Origin: Parvularculaceae bacterium | Lineage (GTDB): Bacteria; Pseudomonadota; Alphaproteobacteria; Caulobacterales; Parvularculaceae | DNA: 33,051 nt | Direction of reading: 5' to 3' | Assembly: GCA_013215175.1 (NCBI GenBank) | Contig: JABSRH010000009.1 | Coordinates: 1 to 33,051 of the forward strand | Shown here: positions 8,083 to 16,514 of the stretch, piece by piece | How positions within the stretch are numbered: position 1 is the stretch's first letter | Layout of the letters: each line of letters begins with the position of its first letter | The notes under the pieces: generated by a model | The model's database searches: none | What the model was told of the DNA's origin: nothing | Seen by the model: only the letters and a program-made list of their open reading frames with translations | Made by a program: the position numbers and the translations under genes

Positions 8083-8880
8083 CTATCCCTCCGAAGCTTC
8101 ATCGGTGGCTTGATGACTGGCGACGTCTTCAGACTGCGCATCATCACGTCCGGACGCGGTTTCGATTTCAAAAGTGGAGAAATCCACCATGGTGCCAAGG
8201 ACTTGGAGATACGCGATGATGGCGTCCATCTCCGTGATCGTGGATTTGTTGGGGATATCCGGCGTGCTGACGCCGTCCCACCGTTCCTCGAACCCGCTAT
8301 AGTCTTCAGCATAGAGAGAGCCGGCTTGCATAAGGAGGTCATGCTTCGCACCAGCGATCTGTTCCTCGGTATAAGGAACGCCGACACGTTTATTGGCGCG
8401 CATCTTGCCCATGATATTGTCAGTGTTGAGCTTCTTCTCTTGAAGAAAGGCGTAGGGCGGCATGATCGAGCCTGGAACCAAGCTCCGCGGATCAATCATG
8501 TGCTGGCGATGCCAGTCGTCCGAGTACTTGCCCCCCACGCGGGCAAGGTCGGGCCCGGTTCGCTTGGACCCCCATTGGAAGGGGTGATCGTACATGCTCT
8601 CTGCGGCCAATGAATAGTGACCGTAACGCTCGACCTCATCACGCAGCGGGCGGACCATTTGACTGTGGCAGGTGTAGCAGCCTTCGCGGATATAGATGTC
8701 GCGGCCTGCGAGCTCGAGAGGGGTATAAGGACGAACACCGTCCACTTCCTCGATGGTGTTCTCAACATAGAAGAGCGGCGCGATCTCGATCAGACCACCG
8801 ATGGCGACGACAACAAGGATACTTGCGATCAACGGGCCGGTATGTTTCTCTAGAAACTTGTGACGGTTCATGACGGACAT
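8083..8880 (-). CDS. ccoO: cbb3-type cytochrome c oxidase subunit II, monoheme CcoO
   Basis: The protein has 265 residues. An N-terminal membrane anchor (about 15-36) is followed by the heme c motif CYTCH (C68, C71, H72) in the signature [12 protein letters not shown], and the distal ligand is M140 in SIMPPYAFL. CcoO relays electrons from CcoP to the CcoN heme b. The C-terminal 40 residues are acidic and low complexity. The ATG at 8880 has a weak GGAG upstream; an internal ATG three codons later is possible. It lies 6 bases after the ccoN stop in the cco operon. Confidence 0.96.
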   Translation of the reverse strand: MSVMNRHKFLEKHTGPLIASILVVVAIGGLIEIAPLFYVENTIEEVDGVRPYTPLELAGRDIYIREGCYTCHSQMVRPLRDEVERYGHYSLAAESMYDHPFQWGSKRTGPDLARVGGKYSDDWHRQHMIDPRSLVPGSIMPPYAFLQEKKLNTDNIMGKMRANKRVGVPYTEEQIAGAKHDLLMQAGSLYAEDYSGFEERWDGVSTPDIPNKSTITEMDAIIAYLQVLGTMVDFSTFEIETASGRDDAQSEDVASHQATDEASEG

Positions 8881-8886
8881 GGTGGG

Positions 8887-10554
8887 TTACTCCGCAGGCA
8901 CGAGGTTGGGGTTCGCAGCTGGGGCGTTGGCGCCATCGACTTCGCTCTGGCGCACATGGCCCTTAGCGGTCATGTAGAGGTTGTAGCACATGATCAGTGC
9001 ACCCGTGAGATACATGCCGCCACCGACAGCGCGAATGATGTAGGGGATATGCTTGGCTTCGACGGTCTCGATGAACGAGTACTGAAGGAAACCGTACTCG
9101 TCGTAGGCGCGCCATTGCAGACCCTCGGTGATGCCTGCGACCCACATCGCACAGATATAGAGCAGGATGCCGATGGTCGCGATCCAGAAGTGCCACTCGA
9201 CCAGAGCGAAGGAGTAGAGGCGCTCACGCTTCCACAGCCACTGCGTCAGGCAGTAGAGCGCGCCGAAGCTCACGAAGCCAACCCAGCCGAGCGAACCCGA
9301 ATGGACGTGGCCAATACCCCACTCTGTATAATGCGACAGGGCGTTCACGGCACGGACGGACATCAGCGGCCCTTCGAAAGTCGACATGCCGTAGAAAGCA
9401 AGGCTGACAATCATCATGCGGACCACAGGATCAGTACGCAACTTGTCCCACGCACCGGACAGCGTCATCACGCCGTTGATCATGCCACCCCATGAAGGCA
9501 TCCAGAGCATGATCGAGAATACCATCCCCAGGGTCTGCGCCCACTCAGGAAGCGCCGTGTAATGAAGGTGGTGCGGACCGGCCCAGATATAGATGAAGAT
9601 CAGGGACCAGAAGTGAACGATCGACAGGCGATACGAATAGACTGGCCGGTTCACCCTCTTCGGGATGAAGTAGTACATGATCGCCAGAAAGCCTGCGGTC
9701 AGGAAGAAGCCGACAGCGTTGTGGCCATACCACCATTGCGTCAGCGCATCCTGCACACCGCCAAAGAGCGAGTAGCTGCGGCTCTCAAGCAATGAGACGG
9801 GTACGGCTAAATTGTTGACCACGTGCAACATCGCCACGGTGACGATGAACGCCAGGTAGAACCAATTGGCGACATAGATATGCGGTTCTTTCCGTTTCCA
9901 AAGTGTGCCCAGGAACACGAGCAGATACATCACCCAAACAACCGTCAGCCAAAGGTCAGCATACCACTCCGGTTCGGCATACTCTTTCGATTGAGTGATA
10001 CCCATCAGATAGCCAGTCGCGGCCACCACGATGAAGAGGTTGTACCCCCAGAACACGAACCAAGGCAGATTGCCGCCGAACAGTCGCGCCTTGGTGGTGC
10101 GCTGAACAACATAGAACGACGTCGCCAACAACACGTTGCCGCCAAAGGCAAAGATCACCGCCGACGTATGCACTGGCCGTAGCCGGCCGAAGTTCAGCCA
10201 AGGAATAGTCTCCCAAGATAGCAGCGCCGGAAAGGCCAGCTGCGCCGCGATGATCACGCCGACTAGGAAGCCAGCGATGCCCCAGAATGCCGAAGCGGCC
10301 ACGCCAGCCTTGGCAACGTTAAGGTTGTAGGTGTCCGTAGGCGGTGTTTTGCCGAACTGCAGCTGCATCAACAGCGCGTAAAGTCCCGCTGAGAACGCGG
10401 CCAGGAAGATGAAGGCGTGCACGCGCATCGCCGGTTCTGGGGTCAGGATCGCGACGATAAAGAAAAAGAGCGTCCCGATACCTAAGAAGACACTGAGGTA
10501 CGGAATCTCGCTCGACAGAGATCGGAGCGGCGACGGTTGGGTGGCAGAGGACAT
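8887..10554 (-). CDS. ccoN: cbb3-type cytochrome c oxidase catalytic subunit I CcoN
   Basis: The protein has 555 residues and about 12 transmembrane helices. Visible ligands include H129 in [11 protein letters not shown] and the CuB histidines H278 ([11 protein letters not shown]) and H328/H329 ([10 protein letters not shown]). H416 and H418 in GIGHVHSG bind the hemes. This is the C-type heme-copper oxidase that reduces oxygen at very low concentration. I use the ATG at 10554. A TTG at 10599 would extend the frame by 15 residues, but it lies only 18 bases from the FixK-like site and probably precedes the transcript start. First gene of an eight-gene operon. Confidence 0.95.
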   Translation of the reverse strand: MSSATQPSPLRSLSSEIPYLSVFLGIGTLFFFIVAILTPEPAMRVHAFIFLAAFSAGLYALLMQLQFGKTPPTDTYNLNVAKAGVAASAFWGIAGFLVGVIIAAQLAFPALLSWETIPWLNFGRLRPVHTSAVIFAFGGNVLLATSFYVVQRTTKARLFGGNLPWFVFWGYNLFIVVAATGYLMGITQSKEYAEPEWYADLWLTVVWVMYLLVFLGTLWKRKEPHIYVANWFYLAFIVTVAMLHVVNNLAVPVSLLESRSYSLFGGVQDALTQWWYGHNAVGFFLTAGFLAIMYYFIPKRVNRPVYSYRLSIVHFWSLIFIYIWAGPHHLHYTALPEWAQTLGMVFSIMLWMPSWGGMINGVMTLSGAWDKLRTDPVVRMMIVSLAFYGMSTFEGPLMSVRAVNALSHYTEWGIGHVHSGSLGWVGFVSFGALYCLTQWLWKRERLYSFALVEWHFWIATIGILLYICAMWVAGITEGLQWRAYDEYGFLQYSFIETVEAKHIPYIIRAVGGGMYLTGALIMCYNLYMTAKGHVRQSEVDGANAPAANPNLVPAE

Positions 10555-10616
10555 GGCGAAACCGAGGTTGACGGATGTACGAACGTCTCTTCTGGCCAAA
10601 GGTTCCGTTAGCCGCC

Positions 10617-10630
10617 TTGCGCTCGGTCAA
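10617..10630 (-). promoter_or_regulatory. FNR/FixK-like site upstream of ccoN
   Basis: Read on the minus strand the site is TTGACCGAGCGCAA. It matches the relaxed FixK2 pattern TTG(A/C)-N6-(T/G)CAA but not the full TTGAT-N4-ATCAA palindrome. Its centre is about 69 bases before the ccoN ATG at 10554, a good distance for class II activation with a leader of about 28 bases. It also lies 52 bases before the divergent small gene at 10682. Imperfect symmetry lowers confidence. Confidence 0.6.
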
Positions 10631-10681
10631 CGTTCCTCGCTGCCCATGGGCTAGCACGAGGCTTGTCTAGAGCAGGGCCCT

Positions 10682-10939
10682 ATGTCCCAAGTTTCGAGCC
10701 TGTCGTTAGCCCGGCTAGCCGCCTTAGCTAGTTTCACGGCGATGTCCCTCGCGCCGGTGGAAGTGGCTGCGGCCCACGGCTGGGTGCGGTTATGCCGATC
10801 CGACGGCTCCGTCGTGATGGTGCCGTTTCCCGCACCCGACGATGGTAGCCGTGATCACGGGCACTCCTGTCATGCGCCGTGCTTGTGCGAACGGCGAAAG
10901 CTAAGCCTGCCCCAACCCGATGCCGACCGGGAAAGCTAG
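10682..10939 (+). CDS. Small secreted Cys/His-rich protein of unknown function
   Basis: The protein has 85 residues. The first 31 look like a signal peptide (hydrophobic core LARLAALASFTAMSLAP, cleavage near AAA-HG). The mature part has C38 and then a histidine/cysteine cluster: H59, H61, C63, H64, C67 and C69 (HGHSCHAPCLCERR). The region between reads like a short secreted domain with GWVRLC and VVMVPFP. Such clusters can bind copper, zinc or heme, but I do not recognise a named family with certainty. It is divergent from ccoN, across the FixK-like site, and its stop overlaps the stop of the convergent kinase gene (CTAG, 10936-10939). No strong ribosome site is visible. Confidence 0.65.
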   Translation: MSQVSSLSLARLAALASFTAMSLAPVEVAAAHGWVRLCRSDGSVVMVPFPAPDDGSRDHGHSCHAPCLCERRKLSLPQPDADRES

Positions 10940-12096
10940 TCCGTGTTCACGGAGTCCGGAAAGGTTAGCTCAACGCGCCAACCGCCATCCGACGTCTCTG
11001 ATGCATCGAATCGATATTGATCTGTATACATAGACTGAAGCCGCTCTCGCACATTGGCGAGGCCGATCCCTAAAGAGGGCGCGACGCTTTGCGGGCTCGA
11101 ACCCTCTTCGCTCCGCGCTGGCGTATTCTCGATCGTGATTGTCAACATACGGCTTGATGTGGCCGCTTTGATGAGCACGTGGACTTGGCTCAGCGTCTTG
11201 CTCACGGCATGCTTCATGATGTTTTCGACCACTGGCTGAAGAAGCAGCTTCGGAACGAGCGCCGATAGAGAGTCATCGGAGACGGCGAACTCTGTCGTCA
11301 GTCTATCACCAAAGCGAGCACGCTCGATGTCAAGGTAAAGCCCATTCATGGTCAGCTCATCTTCGAGTGTGTAAACTGGGCTATCGTCTTCCTCCAACGA
11401 CAGGCGCAAGAAATCGCCGATACGCGCCAACATTTTCGTCGCATCCTCGCGACTGCCTGATTGAACAAGGGCGGTTACTGAATTGAGGGCATTGAATAAA
11501 AAATGAGGCTTGAGCTGATATTTCAGCATACGAAGCTCGGCGGCTTGCGACAGTTTTTCAGCTTCGATCCGCTTTAGGCGTTCTTCCCGCGCTTTCTCAC
11601 GAGCTTCCAAAGCGCGGCGTTCGGCAACGATGGCAACCTCCCGTTGCTCCGCTAGCAAACGATAATAGACGAGAGCATGATAGCTAATCGACCAGGCGCT
11701 GAAGACGATCACCGACCCGAAAATCCAACCGCCCCAATCTTCAGCATCGATCACTTCGCCGGTCAGCCACGTGAATGTCAAAATGCGGACAATCGTCCAA
11801 ATGAATGATGCCGCAATCGCTGCTGCTATGTTGACCCCAGCTCGTGTTAGAACGTTCTTTGTCCAGACGGATCGTGCAATCCACCTTAAAGGGTGGCTTA
11901 CAAGAATACCGATGAGGGATTGCAATAAGGTGTGGAAAGCTGGTGTGAACTGTCCAGGATTGTACCAAATGGTCAGGCTGAAATAGCTGAGCGCAGCAAA
12001 CGCCAACCAACCACCCAGTTGAAACGTCCAGTACTGATTGGGGGCGAGGGACAATCGTCGTCCCATAAAGTTCAAATTTTGCGGCTCGGTGGTCAT
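10936..12096 (-). CDS. LytS/YehU-type sensor histidine kinase
   Basis: The protein has 386 residues. Four hydrophobic segments (about 24-44, 56-75, 88-110, 124-146) form the membrane sensor. A charged coiled coil (about 147-192) leads to the His_kinase domain with phospho-acceptor H198 in QLKPHFLFNALN. An ATPase domain follows with an N-box (PVVENIMKHAV) and a G-box (GIGLANVRERL). This is the LytS/AlgZ class that partners LytTR regulators. The gene is divergent from the LytTR gene, 59 bases away, so the two are the likely pair. The stimulus is unknown. The start ATG lacks a clear Shine-Dalgarno; M11 is an alternative. Confidence 0.9.
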   Translation of the reverse strand: MTTEPQNLNFMGRRLSLAPNQYWTFQLGGWLAFAALSYFSLTIWYNPGQFTPAFHTLLQSLIGILVSHPLRWIARSVWTKNVLTRAGVNIAAAIAASFIWTIVRILTFTWLTGEVIDAEDWGGWIFGSVIVFSAWSISYHALVYYRLLAEQREVAIVAERRALEAREKAREERLKRIEAEKLSQAAELRMLKYQLKPHFLFNALNSVTALVQSGSREDATKMLARIGDFLRLSLEEDDSPVYTLEDELTMNGLYLDIERARFGDRLTTEFAVSDDSLSALVPKLLLQPVVENIMKHAVSKTLSQVHVLIKAATSSRMLTITIENTPARSEEGSSPQSVAPSLGIGLANVRERLQSMYTDQYRFDASETSDGGWRVELTFPDSVNTD

Positions 12097-12155
12097 GCAA
12101 ATCTCGCGCGATCAAGGGTCTTGCACGTTAGGTCAGAAAGCGTGACGATCAAACC

Positions 12156-12893
12156 ATGTTGACGACCGTGATTTGCGATGATGAGCGCCCAGCGCTCGAT
12201 CTTCTCGAAAAGATCCTGACCGAGACTGATAGGGTGTCGGTTGTGGGCGCCTATCAATCGGCGGAGCAGGCCGTGGCGCGGATCAATCAAGGCGGCGTCG
12301 ACTTAGCTTTCTTTGATGTGGAGATGCCTGGCACCAACGGAATCGATGCCTTCAGTCAACTGATGGTTAGCCCAAAGCCGCTTCTCGTCTTTGCCACTGC
12401 TCATCCTGAATATGCGTTGGATGCTTTTGAAGTCGACGCTATCGACTATCTGCTGAAGCCGCTCGATCCTGAGAGGGTCTCAAAGGCGCTAGATAAAGCC
12501 GATCGTCTTCATAGGCTTACCTCAAGCGCTGATGCGCAAGAGGCTGCGGCACCAGCGGAGCCAGGTACGCTACGTGTGAAGGATGTCGGGCATGTCTTCT
12601 TCATCCCGTTCGAGCAGGTTCTGTGGGTTGAGGCAGCGGGTGACTATTCGCTCGTGCACACATCGGAACGTGAGTACGCGTTGCGTTGCACCATTTCGGC
12701 CTTAGAGAATGACCTGCCGAGTGAGCAGTTTGTCCGTGTTCACCGCTCAGCGATCGTTCAGATTGCTGCGGTGCGGGAGGTGCGCGTCTTGCCGAAGGGC
12801 GATGCGCAAATCTCCCTCAGCCATGGTTCTGTGGTGAAGGCGAGCCGAAGCTACCGGGACGCGATCAAACGTCTCGTGGCCGCGCCGAAATAA
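12156..12893 (+). CDS. LytTR-family DNA-binding response regulator
   Basis: The protein has 245 residues. An N-terminal receiver domain has the acidic pair DDE at 8-10, phospho-acceptor D54 (FFDVEMPG) and the conserved lysine in DYLLKPLD. A linker (about 120-140) leads to a LytTR DNA-binding domain (about 143-240) with FIPFEQVLWVEAAGDYS and FVRVHRSAIVQ, the family signature. It presumably takes phosphate from the divergent LytS-type kinase. The targets are not visible, but the glucan-utilisation genes start 165 bases downstream on the same strand, so local control of them is plausible. Confidence 0.92.
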   Translation: MLTTVICDDERPALDLLEKILTETDRVSVVGAYQSAEQAVARINQGGVDLAFFDVEMPGTNGIDAFSQLMVSPKPLLVFATAHPEYALDAFEVDAIDYLLKPLDPERVSKALDKADRLHRLTSSADAQEAAAPAEPGTLRVKDVGHVFFIPFEQVLWVEAAGDYSLVHTSEREYALRCTISALENDLPSEQFVRVHRSAIVQIAAVREVRVLPKGDAQISLSHGSVVKASRSYRDAIKRLVAAPK

Positions 12894-12907
12894 GCGCAAA
12901 GGGCACT

Positions 12908-12927
12908 CCATTTCACCGTAGAAATGG
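12908..12927. promoter_or_regulatory. Inverted repeat between the response regulator and GH3 genes
   Basis: CCATTTC (12908-12914) and GAAATGG (12921-12927) form a 7-bp dyad with a 6-base spacer, 15 bases after the response-regulator stop. No T-run follows, so it is more likely an operator or weak terminator than a strong one. A smaller dyad, GCAA-N5-TTGC, lies at 12939-12951. The 164-base gap must contain the GH3 promoter; no clear -35/-10 pair stands out. Confidence 0.35.
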
Positions 12928-13057
12928 TCCAATTCGTCGCAAAAACGTTGCCGCCAGCGGGTGGTCAGACGATGGTCGCGGCGCGTTGCGCGAGGGCCGT
13001 TCAGTGCGGAGACGTTTCGTCATACCGTGCCGCGAGGAAAAAAACGGAAGTGCTTTG

Positions 13058-15307
13058 ATGAAGAAATTATTGTCCTGTTTCACCGGATTGGTCGCTGCTG
13101 GTACCTTGGCAGCATCCCCTGCGTGGGCGGACGACATCGATACCAAGGTCGAGTCGCTGCTCCAGCAAATGACCCTCGAAGAGAAGGTGGGTCAGCTCAA
13201 CCAGTTCACGGATTTCTGGGACGTCACGGGGCCGGCGCCCACGGGTGAAGAGCAAGAAGTCAAGTACGAGCTCATCAAGAAGGGTCTCATCGGTTCGATG
13301 CTCAACGCTGTGGGCACCGAAGATGTCAAAACACTTCAGACCTTTGCCGTGGAGAATTCGCGGCTCGGGATCCCGATGATCTTTGGCTACGACGTCATTC
13401 ACGGGCATAAGACGATCTTCCCGCTGCCCCTCGCCGAAACGGCGAGTTGGGACCTCGACATGATGGAGCAGACGGCCCGTGTCGCCGCTGTCGAAGCTTC
13501 CGCACAGGGATTGAATTGGACCTTTGCGCCGATGATCGACGTCGGTCGCGACCCGCGCTGGGGCCGTGTGATGGAAGGGTCTGGCGAAGATCCCTACCTG
13601 GGCGGCAAGGTTGCCATCGCTCGCGTGAACGGCCTCCAAGGTGACGATCTCGGCGCGGCTGACACCATCGCGGCGACGCTCAAGCATTTTGCCGGCTACG
13701 GTTTTGGTGAGGCGGGCAAGGACTATAACCGCGCCGACGTGGGTACGGTGACCCTGTTCAACACCATCCTGCCGCCCTTCAAGGCTGCTATCGACGAAGC
13801 CAATCCGCGTACGGTGATGAACGCCTTCAACACGGTCAACGGCATTCCTGCGACGGGCGATGAATACCTGCAGCGAGATATCCTGAAGGGTGAGTGGGGT
13901 TTTGACGGCTTTGTCATTTCCGACTGGGGTTCCATCGAAGAGATGGTCGACCACGGCTTTGCTGAAGACGAGCGGGAGGCCGCTCGCCTAGCCATCAAAG
14001 CGGGCTCCGACATGGACATGGAGAGCTACGCCTACCTGGAAAACCTTGAATCGCTTGTTGAATCGGGTGAGGTCGACGTTGCGCTGATCGATGATGCGGT
14101 GCGCCGTATCCTCCGTGTAAAGCACGAATTAGGCCTTTTTGAGGATCCCTACCGCTACATCGATCCGGAGCGTGAAGAGACCCTCCTGATGTCGGATCAG
14201 CACCTCGACGTGGCGTTGAAAATGGCCGAGCGCTCGGTGGTTCTCCTCAAGAACGACGGCGCACTGCTGCCCCTTCAGGCTGGCGAACGGGTCGCTCTCA
14301 TCGGTGCTCTGGCTGCGGATAAAGACAGCCCGCTCGGCAATTGGCGCGCGCAAGGTGAAGAGAGTTCTGCGGTTTCGCTGGTTGAAGGCTTCGCGGCGGC
14401 AGGACTCAATTTCTCATTCTCCAACGGCGTTGATGTTGAGGTTGGTGACGCCAACTTTGCCAGCGAAGTTGTGGTGAACACAGACGACCGGACCGGCATG
14501 GACCAAGCCATCGAAACGGCCAGGTCCGCTGACAAAGTGGTGTTGGTGCTCGGCGAGGATGCGCTGCAAAGCGGCGAGGGCCGCAGCCGCGCGGACATTG
14601 GGTTCCCGGGGCTGCAGCAGGAACTGCTCGAGAAGATCGTGGCGGTGAACCCGAATGTCGTTCTTGTGGTGATGAGTGGCCGCCCCTTGGTCCTGACCTG
14701 GGCTGACGAGAATGTTCCCACCATCGTCCAGGCCTGGCATCTGGGGCACCAGAGCGGCCATGCCCTAACCAATGTGCTGACCGGCGCTTACAATCCCAGC
14801 GGCAAGTTGCCGATGACCTTCCCGCGTTCGGTGGGCCAGCTTCCGATCTACTATGACTACCTCAACACCGGGCGCCCCGGCCCCCGCAAAGAGGTGTTCT
14901 GGCAGCATTATATCGATGAGGATAACGCGCCGCTTTATCCCTTCGGCCACGGTTTGAGCTACACGGACTTCAAATATGACCGACTTCGCGTTCGCCAGGC
15001 GGACGAGGGCTTTGAGGTGTCCGTGCGGGTGCGCAACACCGGTAAGGCTGCCGGCGAGGAGGTCGTGCAGCTCTACATCCGCGACCATGTCGCCAGCGTG
15101 TCCCGTCCGGTTCGCCAGTTGAAGGGTTTCGAGAAGGTTTCTCTCGATCCACGCCAGGCCCAGCGTGTGACCTTCCAGCTGACTTCCGAAGAGCTGGGCT
15201 TCTACAATGGCCGAGGCGAATTTGTTGTGGAGCCAGGCGACTTTGACGTGTTTGTCGGCGGTTCATCGGCCGCGACCTTGTCGGACACGTTCACGTTGAA
15301 GCGCTAA
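13058..15307 (+). CDS. Periplasmic GH3 beta-glucosidase (BglX-like)
   Basis: The protein has 749 residues. A signal peptide (1-24, ending SPAWA) is followed by the GH3 N-terminal barrel. That barrel carries GYDVIHGHKTIFP (110-122), APMIDVGRDPRWGR (157-170), KHFAGYG (209-215) and the nucleophile D289 in GFVISDWGS. The GH3 C-terminal domain and a fibronectin III-like domain (about 650-740) complete the protein. Family activity: release of terminal glucose from beta-linked oligosaccharides in the periplasm. I chose ATG 13058 because it starts a proper signal peptide and has GGAAG 8 bases upstream; the longer frame from 12986 does not. Next to GH16 and a TonB receptor, beta-1,3-glucan (laminarin) is the likely source. 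Confidence 0.94.
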   Translation: MKKLLSCFTGLVAAGTLAASPAWADDIDTKVESLLQQMTLEEKVGQLNQFTDFWDVTGPAPTGEEQEVKYELIKKGLIGSMLNAVGTEDVKTLQTFAVENSRLGIPMIFGYDVIHGHKTIFPLPLAETASWDLDMMEQTARVAAVEASAQGLNWTFAPMIDVGRDPRWGRVMEGSGEDPYLGGKVAIARVNGLQGDDLGAADTIAATLKHFAGYGFGEAGKDYNRADVGTVTLFNTILPPFKAAIDEANPRTVMNAFNTVNGIPATGDEYLQRDILKGEWGFDGFVISDWGSIEEMVDHGFAEDEREAARLAIKAGSDMDMESYAYLENLESLVESGEVDVALIDDAVRRILRVKHELGLFEDPYRYIDPEREETLLMSDQHLDVALKMAERSVVLLKNDGALLPLQAGERVALIGALAADKDSPLGNWRAQGEESSAVSLVEGFAAAGLNFSFSNGVDVEVGDANFASEVVVNTDDRTGMDQAIETARSADKVVLVLGEDALQSGEGRSRADIGFPGLQQELLEKIVAVNPNVVLVVMSGRPLVLTWADENVPTIVQAWHLGHQSGHALTNVLTGAYNPSGKLPMTFPRSVGQLPIYYDYLNTGRPGPRKEVFWQHYIDEDNAPLYPFGHGLSYTDFKYDRLRVRQADEGFEVSVRVRNTGKAAGEEVVQLYIRDHVASVSRPVRQLKGFEKVSLDPRQAQRVTFQLTSEELGFYNGRGEFVVEPGDFDVFVGGSSAATLSDTFTLKR

Positions 15308-15316
15308 CCGGAAACT

Positions 15317-15350
15317 CGTCTGCCGAGCGTGTTTTGACGTTCGGTAGACG
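15317..15350 (+). terminator. Long hairpin between the GH3 and GH16 genes
   Basis: A 13-bp stem (15317-15329 with 15338-15350), including two G-T pairs, closes an 8-base loop TGTTTTGA. It lies 10 bases after the GH3 stop. There is no T-tract after it, so it may act as a weak or Rho-dependent terminator, or as an mRNA-protecting hairpin that sets GH3 and GH16 levels apart. The rest of the 173-base gap shows nothing else clear until the GH16 ribosome site. Confidence 0.5.
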
Positions 15351-15480
15351 GTCCCGGTGTCCAACTCACCGCTCCATCACCCCGCTTCACCGCAAAGTGC
15401 TTGAGACGAAGTGGGCTTCCTGGCCTCCTGTGAGCGGAAAAGTGCCCCGACGAAGAGGGCGCGATTAGGGAGGCAGTGCG

Positions 15481-16476
15481 TTGACCGGCTTGTTGCTGGC
15501 TATACTGGGCGTGTGGGGAGTTGCTGGAGCGGCGGAAGCTTCAAGCACTTCGCCCCAGTGGCAGACCGTTTGGCTCGACGAGTTCGAGGGCCACACGCTT
15601 GATGCTTCCAAATGGGTGATGGAAGAAAGCTGCTGGGGCGGCGGCAACAACGAACGCCAGTGCTACACTCAACGTGAGGAGAATGTGGAAGTCGCCGATG
15701 GCGTGCTTCGTCTCAAGGCGCGTGCGGAACAGTTCGAGGGCCGGATGTTTCCCCTCGGCAAATCAGCCGGTCGCCAGTTCGAGCGTCGTGTACAACCTTA
15801 CACCTCCGGCAAGGTCAAAACCCGCGGCAAGGCGGACTGGAAGTACGGTCGGTTCTCTGCGCGCATTAAACTGCCTGCCGGTCAAGGAACGTGGCCAGCC
15901 TTTTGGATGATGCCATCCGAGGACGCCTACGGCACATGGCCGCTTTCCGGCGAGATCGACATCATGGAGGCGGTCAATCTAGGCACGCCTTGCGAAGATT
16001 GTCCGGGTGGAGAGGAGAGCCGCACCAGCGCAGCGCTTCACTTCGGCGAGCGCTGGCCCGACAACACCTACCTCACCAAAAAGACGGCCGGCACACCGGA
16101 CTATAACCCGTCACAGGGTTGGCACACCTACACGGTGGAATGGGCCGAAGGCGTCTTCCAATGGTTTGTGGACGGCAAAGTTTTTCTGCGCATCACGGCA
16201 GATCAGTGGTTCACAGCGAGTTGCAAGACCGAAGGCAGGGAATTCGCGCCCTTCGACAGGCCGTTCTACCTGATGCTGAATTACGCCGTGGGCGGAAACC
16301 TATCTGAAAAATCGAATGGTGCTGGCTTCGACCCAGCATCTTTTCCTTCCGAACTCCAAATCGACTGGGTGCGCGTTGAGCAGTGCGCGGGCGATGAAGA
16401 GACCGGAAAAGCCTGCCTCACACCGGTCGACTGGGACGGAGAACCAGAAGGCCCGTGGGAAACACAAGCGCGGTGA
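15481..16476 (+). CDS. GH16 family endo-beta-glucanase (laminarinase-like), secreted
   Basis: The protein has 331 residues. A signal peptide (about 1-20) is followed by one GH16 domain. Catalytic motif GEIDIMEAV places E158 (nucleophile), D160 and E163 (acid/base). The extra residue in the EIDIME spacing is the beta-bulge form seen in laminarinases. Surrounding aromatic residues (WPAFWMMP, WPLSGE) line the cleft. The start is TTG at 15481, supported by AGGGAGG 7 bases upstream. Four cysteines near 170-240 could form disulfides. Expected role: cutting beta-1,3(/1,4)-glucan into oligosaccharides outside the inner membrane for the TonB receptor and GH3 enzyme. It lies 38 bases before the receptor gene. 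Confidence 0.92.
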   Translation: MTGLLLAILGVWGVAGAAEASSTSPQWQTVWLDEFEGHTLDASKWVMEESCWGGGNNERQCYTQREENVEVADGVLRLKARAEQFEGRMFPLGKSAGRQFERRVQPYTSGKVKTRGKADWKYGRFSARIKLPAGQGTWPAFWMMPSEDAYGTWPLSGEIDIMEAVNLGTPCEDCPGGEESRTSAALHFGERWPDNTYLTKKTAGTPDYNPSQGWHTYTVEWAEGVFQWFVDGKVFLRITADQWFTASCKTEGREFAPFDRPFYLMLNYAVGGNLSEKSNGAGFDPASFPSELQIDWVRVEQCAGDEETGKACLTPVDWDGEPEGPWETQAR

Positions 16477-16514
16477 CAAGCCGCTAGTTTATTTGCCAAT
16501 TTAGGGAGGGCAAT

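Noticed and set aside
10642-10651. Perfect 10-base palindrome GCCCATGGGC between ccoN and the small gene
   Set aside because: Short, GC-rich and not extended on either side; could easily arise by chance.
13067-13954. Open frame of 295 codons opposite the GH3 gene
   Set aside because: Histidine/arginine-rich composition typical of antisense frames in GC-rich DNA; no domain.
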